This document shows, in pieces, positions 30,862 to 34,648 of a stretch of DNA of 34,648 nt. How positions within the stretch are numbered: position 1 is the first letter of the stretch; each line of letters begins with the position of its first letter. The notes beneath the pieces are model-generated. The model ran no database searches, was not told where the DNA came from, and saw only the letters and a list, made by a program, of their open reading frames with translations. The DNA comes from Acidimicrobiaceae bacterium (GTDB taxonomy: Bacteria; Actinomycetota; Acidimicrobiia; Acidimicrobiales; UBA8190). The stretch spans positions 1 to 34,648 of the forward strand of contig PLXQ01000026.1 in the NCBI GenBank assembly GCA_003151475.1, read 5' to 3'. The position numbers and the translations under genes were made by a program.

Positions 30862-31677
30862 GTGGACGAAGCTGATGTGATCGCCCGCGCCACGCGGGGT
30901 CCGGTCACGGTGGACATGCTGGTGGCCGACCTGGCCGGTCTCGGTGTCGAATCGGGGATGACGCTGCTGCTTCATTCGTCGCTGTCGTCGTTGGGCTGGG
31001 TGTGCGGCGGGGCCCAGGCCGTCGTCGAAGCCATGCAGAGCGTGCTCGGACCGGGCGGCACCCTCGTCGTGCCCACCCACACGAGCGCCAACAGCGATCC
31101 CGCCCACTGGGTGGCCCCGCCCGTGCCCGAGACGTGGTGGCCCGTCATCCGGGCCCAAATGCCCGCCTTCGACCCCCGGCTGAGCCCGACGCGCGGGATG
31201 GGCGCCGTCGCCGACCTGCTGATCGGCCACGGCGACGCCGTGCGCAGCGCCCATCCCCAGGTCTCGTTCGCCGCCATCGGACACCACGCCCGGGAGATCA
31301 CCGACGGGCACCGCATCGACGAGCAGTTCGGGATCACCTCGCCGCTCGGGCGCATCTACGACCTCGAGGGCTCGGTCCTTCTCCTCGGCGTCGGCCACGA
31401 CAGCAACACCTCTCTGCATCTGGCCGAGTACCTGGCCTCGTGGCCGTCCAAGGCGACACAGGAGCTGGGAGCGGCGGTTCTGGTGGAGGGCGAACGACGG
31501 TGGGTCACCTTCACCGATGTCGACATCGACGAGGGGGACTTCCCCGTCATCGGCGCCGCCTTCGAAGCGACGGGATCGACGCGACGCCGCCGGGTCGGTC
31601 ACGCCACCGGTGCGCTCATGGCCCAGCGGCCGCTGGTGGATTTCGGCACCCGTTGGATGACCGAACACCGACGGTGA
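30862..31677 (+). CDS. AAC(3)-family (aminoglycoside 3-N-acetyltransferase-like) protein
   Basis: 271 residues from GTG 30862, normal for the family. LLLHSSLSSLGWVCGGAQAV (residues 35-54) is the CoA-binding opening. GPGGTLVVPTHTSAN, RGMGAVADLL, VRSAHPQVSFAAIG with His131 at the catalytic His position, FGITSPLGRIYDLEG and LLLGVGHDSNTSLHLAEYL complete the Antibiotic_NAT fold. Characterised members acetylate the 3-amino group of 2-deoxystreptamine aminoglycosides using acetyl-CoA; FrbF-like and YokD-like relatives act on other amines. Here the gene follows a beta-oxidation SDR on the same strand rather than resistance or mobile genes. An acyl-CoA-linked housekeeping or biosynthetic role is therefore as likely as drug resistance. 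The ribosome-binding site is weak. Confidence 0.87.
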   Translation: MDEADVIARATRGPVTVDMLVADLAGLGVESGMTLLLHSSLSSLGWVCGGAQAVVEAMQSVLGPGGTLVVPTHTSANSDPAHWVAPPVPETWWPVIRAQMPAFDPRLSPTRGMGAVADLLIGHGDAVRSAHPQVSFAAIGHHAREITDGHRIDEQFGITSPLGRIYDLEGSVLLLGVGHDSNTSLHLAEYLASWPSKATQELGAAVLVEGERRWVTFTDVDIDEGDFPVIGAAFEATGSTRRRRVGHATGALMAQRPLVDFGTRWMTEHRR

Positions 31678-31704
31678 CGAGGAAGAAGGAGGTTCCGCCC
31701 GTCC

Positions 31705-32187
31705 ATGCGCAACAACATCGATGCCGCCCGGGAGATCGTGGCGGCGAGGTCGGCGCAGTACGCGGCGACGCTGTGGGCCGAGGTGGCTGTGTTGGAGGGC
31801 CCGGGCGGTCCCTACGCCACGTTCCCCGAGATCGTGAGGGCCTGCATCGTCGGCCGCCAGGCGGCGCTCACGCCGGCCCGGGCCGACCTCGAGCGGTTCC
31901 GCGCACCTGACTTCGACCCCGTCGCCGTCGAAGTGTTCGCCGCGTGGTTCCTCGACTTCCGCTACTTCCAGTTCAGCTTCGAGCAGGTTCAGGTGGCCCT
32001 GCTGTTCGGCGCCGAGCCCGTCGAGGTGAGCCCGGAGATGGGCACCCGGCTGTCGCTGTCGGCGGCGCAGTTCCTGTGCGGATACGAGGAGCACGACGCC
32101 GAAAAGCGCGCCGACGCCGCGCCCTTCGCCGCCCTCGCCATCAAAGAGGCGATGTGGGGCGGTCCCCTGCCCGAGGAGTGGATCTAG
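31705..32187 (+). CDS. Hypothetical helical protein, 160 residues
   Basis: ATG 31705 is preceded by AAGGAGG, with an unusually long spacer of about 12 nt. I do not recognise the family. The product is soluble, acidic and predicted mostly helical: MRNNIDAAREIVAARSAQYA, EIVRACIVGRQAALTPARAD, FAAWFLDFRYFQFSFEQVQV and AALAIKEAMWGGPLPEEWI. An aromatic cluster (WFLDFRYFQFSF, about 81-92) is striking. There is no signal peptide, Cys motif or obvious catalytic motif. It lies 27 bp after the AAC(3)-like gene, as the last gene of the plus-strand block, and its TAG stop is 14 bp from the convergent lipoprotein gene. Possibly a partner of the acetyltransferase, by position only. Confidence 0.65.
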   Translation: MRNNIDAAREIVAARSAQYAATLWAEVAVLEGPGGPYATFPEIVRACIVGRQAALTPARADLERFRAPDFDPVAVEVFAAWFLDFRYFQFSFEQVQVALLFGAEPVEVSPEMGTRLSLSAAQFLCGYEEHDAEKRADAAPFAALAIKEAMWGGPLPEEWI

Positions 32188-32201
32188 AGACCTCGGGTGG
32201 C

Positions 32202-33710
32202 TCAGCCGGTGAAGGAGATGGGCGTGATCACCGTGGCCGAGAGCTCGAGGGATCCCCCCTGGTTCACCACCACGACGCATCCCGGGTGGGTGGCGTCGCA
32301 GACGCCCGATCCCACCGCCCCGGTGACGACGGTGAACGACAGGCTCCCCGTACCGGTGGGATCGGGATGGAGCACCGCCGCGTTGGTGAGGTCGCAGTCG
32401 GTGGCTTGGGTGGGGGGGCTCTTGGAGCACTCGAGGACGTTCACCGAGACGCCGGGGTTATAGCCGGCCCACGACACCGTCACCGCTTGTCGGTTGGTCA
32501 GCCCCTGTGACGGCGTGATGGTGGCCCGCAGGTTCCCGATGACGGTCTTCGGCACCGGCAGCTTCACGTTCCGGCCCGGTTGGGCCGCGAAGGTCAAGGT
32601 GGTGACGCCCTTCTTGGCGTCGTGCTCGAGGCGGCCGAGAGCGGAGGCCTCGCCGCGCAGGTAGCGGTCGAAGAAGTCGGTGGTGGCGGCCACGACGCTG
32701 GCGAAGGCCGCACCGGACGGGTTGACGGGGGAGTCGTGGTTCCCCCCCTTGACGGTGAGCAGACCTTTCGGGGCGCGCGCCGCGTTGAAGACGTCGACGC
32801 TCGACACGTAGGGAACGGTGGGGTCGGCATCTCCGTGCACCAGCAGCATCGGCGGCGCCGAGCCGTCTTGCACCTTGCCCGTCGGGAACGTGATGGGATC
32901 GCCCGACATGACCACGGCCGCCTTGACCCGGTTGTCACGGCAGCAGGTGTTGGCCACCAGCCCGAGCGTGGTCACGGCGCCCAGCGAGTGTCCGGCGGCG
33001 CCCACCTCGGCCGGATCGATGAGCCCCTGAAGCAGCCCGCTCGACGCCGACTGCTTCAGCATCTGGGTCACGACGTAGCTCATGTCCCCCGGCTGGTGCA
33101 CGTAGTCAGAGAGCTCGCCACCACCGGGGGTCTGCGAATTGGTGAGCGGGAAGAGCGGAGCGGCCACCACGAAGCCGGCGCCGGCCCACTTCTCGAGCAG
33201 GGGCAGGTAACTCGTCACATCCGAACCGAAGCCGTGGGCGAAGACGATCAGCGGGTAGGGACCGCCCGCCTTGTCGGCGGGGGCGCCGGAGACCGGAGGC
33301 CCCGAGGCGGTGCCCTGCGCCGGATACAAAACGGTGGTGACCAATGTCCGGCCGGGGTGTCCGGCCACGGCACCGTCGGCCGCCGTGGCCCGCGACCGGT
33401 CGACCAGGCTTTCGATCCGGATGCCGATGGCGTGGTCGCCCGCCCTACCCGACACCGACACCGGCGCGCCGCTCGACGAGCACGACGACAGAGCAATGGC
33501 CACCAGGCAGGTGACAGCCACCAGGACCGGCGCCGCGGCTCCGCGACGCGACGGACGAGGGGAGAAGGATACCGGCGTCGTCAGGCCGATGCGGCCAGTG
33601 CGCTCTCCATGGCCTCCAGCCCGGCCACCAGGCTGTGGCGGCCGGCGTCGTCGAGAACGGAGTAAGCGGGGAGCACGATGCGGTCGGTGAGGGTCTCGGC
33701 GTCGCGCCAC
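32202..33710 (-). CDS. Lipoprotein alpha/beta hydrolase with C-terminal neocarzinostatin-like domain
   Basis: A lipoprotein signal is clear (RRGAAAPVLVAVTCLVAIAL then lipobox LSSC), so the mature enzyme is anchored outside the membrane. The hydrolase domain shows IVFAHGFGSDVTSY (oxyanion), the nucleophile elbow AGHSLGAVTT, LVHGDADPTVP (Asp) and GGNHDSPVNP (His). This is the platelet-activating-factor acetylhydrolase/cutinase-like pattern, suggesting an esterase or lipase. After about 15 linker residues a C-terminal domain (last ~110 residues, from LRATITPSQGLTNRQAVTV) has AGYNPGVSVNVLECS, a paired CDLTNAAVLHPDPTGTGSLS and CDATHPGCVVVVNQGG. This is the immunoglobulin-like fold of neocarzinostatin-family apoproteins. 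The only ATG/GTG/TTG start before the signal is GTG 33710, which adds about 40 arginine-rich residues overlapping the next gene. CTG 33585 (CTGA with the upstream stop) may be the true start. Confidence 0.8.
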   Translation of the reverse strand: MARRRDPHRPHRAPRLLRSRRRRPPQPGGRAGGHGERTGRIGLTTPVSFSPRPSRRGAAAPVLVAVTCLVAIALSSCSSSGAPVSVSGRAGDHAIGIRIESLVDRSRATAADGAVAGHPGRTLVTTVLYPAQGTASGPPVSGAPADKAGGPYPLIVFAHGFGSDVTSYLPLLEKWAGAGFVVAAPLFPLTNSQTPGGGELSDYVHQPGDMSYVVTQMLKQSASSGLLQGLIDPAEVGAAGHSLGAVTTLGLVANTCCRDNRVKAAVVMSGDPITFPTGKVQDGSAPPMLLVHGDADPTVPYVSSVDVFNAARAPKGLLTVKGGNHDSPVNPSGAAFASVVAATTDFFDRYLRGEASALGRLEHDAKKGVTTLTFAAQPGRNVKLPVPKTVIGNLRATITPSQGLTNRQAVTVSWAGYNPGVSVNVLECSKSPPTQATDCDLTNAAVLHPDPTGTGSLSFTVVTGAVGSGVCDATHPGCVVVVNQGGSLELSATVITPISFTG

Positions 33711-34321
33711 AGGGCGCGGTCCTCGTCGGAGATGACCGGTGCCTCGTCTTCGCTCCAGCCGAAGAGCGCCCCGTCGCCCGGCCGGTAGATGTGATGGGCC
33801 ACCTTGGGCTCGAGGCCCTTGGCCCGCAGGGCCACGATGTGGGCGCTGCCGCGGAACTCGCGCAGCACCGTGACGAGCTGCATGGCCCGCGCCGGTAGAT
33901 CGTCGGCCAGAGGCTCGGCCATGATCCCCGAGTACAGAGCGAGTCCGAAGGGGTCGGCGACATCGTTCACGGCGCCCGCCGCCTGGCAGAAAGCGTCGAG
34001 GCCCAAGACGTCTTTGAAGCGGCTGCGGCCGAAGTTGGCGCAGCAGTCCATGTAGGCGTGGCCGGCATCACGGGGGGCCACGATCTTTACTCCCGCGCTC
34101 CACATGCTCTGCACCAACGTGGGATTGAAGAAACCGAAGGCGCTGGCGATGACGCTCGACTCGACGTCGCCCAGGACACCGCCGCGTCCCATGATGTAAA
34201 AGCTGATGCCGTCGAGACCGAGCTCCTCTCCGCGGGCGAATGTCTCGGGGACGAAGTAGAAGGCCCATCCCATGGCGTTGATCTTCGGGCAGGCGGTGGT
34301 CACCAGTTCTTCGGGATTCAT
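33581..34321 (-). CDS. SCO6745-family-like protein
   Basis: 246 residues from ATG 34321, with TACGCT 6 nt upstream. The longer open frame beyond 34321 would only translate the tandem repeat. The pattern MGWAFYFVPETFARGEELGL, FYIMGRGGVLGDV, ASAFGFFNPTLVQSMW and VLREFRGSAHIVALRAKGLE matches the Streptomyces SCO6745 family as I remember it. That family has two similar helical halves and is described as helix-turn-helix-like, without a known activity. GWSEDEAP and LTDRIVLPAYSVLDDAGRHS fall at the family's C-terminal half. No transmembrane segment or signal is present. Its stop overlaps the possible CTG start of the lipoprotein gene. Confidence 0.7.
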   Translation of the reverse strand: MNPEELVTTACPKINAMGWAFYFVPETFARGEELGLDGISFYIMGRGGVLGDVESSVIASAFGFFNPTLVQSMWSAGVKIVAPRDAGHAYMDCCANFGRSRFKDVLGLDAFCQAAGAVNDVADPFGLALYSGIMAEPLADDLPARAMQLVTVLREFRGSAHIVALRAKGLEPKVAHHIYRPGDGALFGWSEDEAPVISDEDRALWRDAETLTDRIVLPAYSVLDDAGRHSLVAGLEAMESALAASA

Positions 34322-34327
34322 GGCCGC

Positions 34328-34333
34328 AGCGTA
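34328..34333 (-). promoter_or_regulatory. -10 hexamer TACGCT before ATG 34321
   Basis: TACGCT (34333-34328) is 6 nt before ATG 34321 on the minus strand, without a Shine-Dalgarno sequence. Between it and the thiolase end lies only the tandem array. Confidence 0.45.
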
Positions 34334-34355
34334 GGCGCTGGAGCAATCCGATTCC

Positions 34356-34461
34356 TCGGGAGCCCCGCCACTTCGGGAGCCCCGCCACTTCGGGAGCCCC
34401 GCCACTTCGGGAGCCCCGCCACTTCGGGAGCCCTGCCACTTCGGGAGCCCCGCCACTTCGG
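34356..34461. repeat. 17-bp tandem repeat array, six units plus a partial one
   Basis: Unit tcgggagccccgccact starts at 34356, 34373, 34390, 34407, 34424 and 34441, with tcgg of a seventh. One unit (34424) has a C-to-T change; the others are identical. At each junction CCCG, a 6-nt loop CCACTT and CGGG can form a small hairpin. The array fills most of the 150 bp between the SCO6745-like gene and the thiolase gene. Confidence 0.95.
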
Positions 34462-34471
34462 CCGGGGCGGC

Positions 34472-34648
34472 TCAGGAGCGATTGCGCGTCAGTATGTTCA
34501 CGACGGCCACGCCCGAGCCCCGGCCCCCGACGTTGTGCTGCAGGGCGAAGCCCGAGTTGATGGCCACCTGACGCTCTCCCGCTTCCTCGCGCAGTTGCCA
34601 CCAGCATTCGGTCAACTGCGCCACGCCGGTGGCGCCGATGGGATGGCC
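34472..34648 (-). CDS. Thiolase, SCP-x/lipid-transfer type, C-terminal fragment (runs off the window)
   Basis: Only the last 58 residues lie in the window; the gene continues past the right edge. [20 protein letters not shown] is the thiolase motif with the catalytic His of GHPx[24 protein letters not shown] is the C-terminal block, where classical thiolases have CxGGGxG. The Cys is replaced here by His-Asn (LQHN), as in SCP-x/SCP2-type thiolases and the Ltp proteins of steroid catabolism. Such proteins cleave 3-ketoacyl-CoA, or carry out retro-aldol cleavage when paired with a DUF35 partner. It ends with TGA at 34472, 11 bp before the tandem array. Confidence 0.85.
   Translation of the reverse strand, partial: GHPIGATGVAQLTECWWQLREEAGERQVAINSGFALQHNVGGRGSGVAVVNILTRNRS

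Noticed and set aside
30862..31677. Mobile antibiotic-resistance cassette
   Set aside because: No integrase, transposase, inverted repeats or composition shift is visible around the AAC(3)-like gene.
30052..32430. 792-codon minus-strand frame across the SDR, AAC(3)-like and orphan genes
   Set aside because: It runs through repeats and antisense to three motif-bearing genes; composition is of shadow-frame type.
33581..34456. N-terminal repeat domain (AGLPKWRGSRSGG) on the SCO6745-like protein
   Set aside because: This extension is the 17-bp tandem array read in frame. The -10 hexamer and family alignment place the start at 34321.
34356..34461. CRISPR array
   Set aside because: The 17-bp units are contiguous with no spacers between them and no cas genes are nearby.

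Overview
The window is about 34.6 kb of GC-rich, densely coded DNA from an actinobacterium, most likely of the class Acidimicrobiia. Two hallmarks support this: the [19 protein letters not shown] repeat in front of an amidase domain (positions 1-225), and the short tryptophan-rich GWWIASDGKWYPP module at the start of two small membrane-anchored proteins (1917 on the plus strand; 3864-3941 on the minus strand). GTG starts are common, all three stop codons are used, and I see no rRNA, tRNA, IS element or CRISPR array.

Layout. 1-4000: end of a secreted N-acetylmuramoyl-L-alanine amidase, a five-helix membrane protein, and two convergent single-pass proteins carrying the W-rich module. In the second of these an in-frame TAG separates the start signal from the body. 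4106-4759: an AlkA-like DNA glycosylase. 4740-8919: an acyl-CoA dehydrogenase and a D-2-hydroxyacid dehydrogenase on the minus strand, diverging from an FGGY sugar kinase and a CMD-like protein. 15300 down to 8938: a minus-strand run of acyl-CoA dehydrogenase, crotonase, class III CoA-transferase, SDR, zinc alcohol dehydrogenase and TetR regulator. 15364-17484: an acyl-CoA dehydrogenase-like partner and a ketopantoate reductase-type protein. 19057 and 19102: two AMP-forming acyl-CoA ligases diverging from a 44-bp promoter gap.

19102-32187 is the most coherent block, all on the plus strand: acyl-CoA ligase, acyl-CoA dehydrogenase, enoyl-CoA hydratase, fused two-domain CoA-transferase-fold protein, branched-chain-amino-acid-type ABC importer (binding protein, fused LivH-LivM permease, LivG, LivF), a 3-hydroxyacyl-CoA dehydrogenase-type SDR, an AAC(3)-fold acetyltransferase and an orphan protein. 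I read it as an uptake, CoA-activation and beta-oxidation system for a carboxylic acid. The enzyme types recall actinobacterial steroid side-chain and ring catabolism, but the substrate cannot be read from the sequence. The minus-strand end holds a lipoprotein hydrolase with a neocarzinostatin-like C-terminal domain, an SCO6745-like protein and the C-terminus of an SCP-x type thiolase, which fits the same lipid-oriented metabolism.

Two features run through the whole window. Short perfect or near-perfect tandem repeats (13-21 bp units, unrelated in sequence) sit at gene boundaries, five of six of them touching or within about 10 bp of a stop codon. Several first-in-operon genes have a TANNNT-like -10 hexamer only 6-10 nt before the start codon, suggesting leaderless transcripts.
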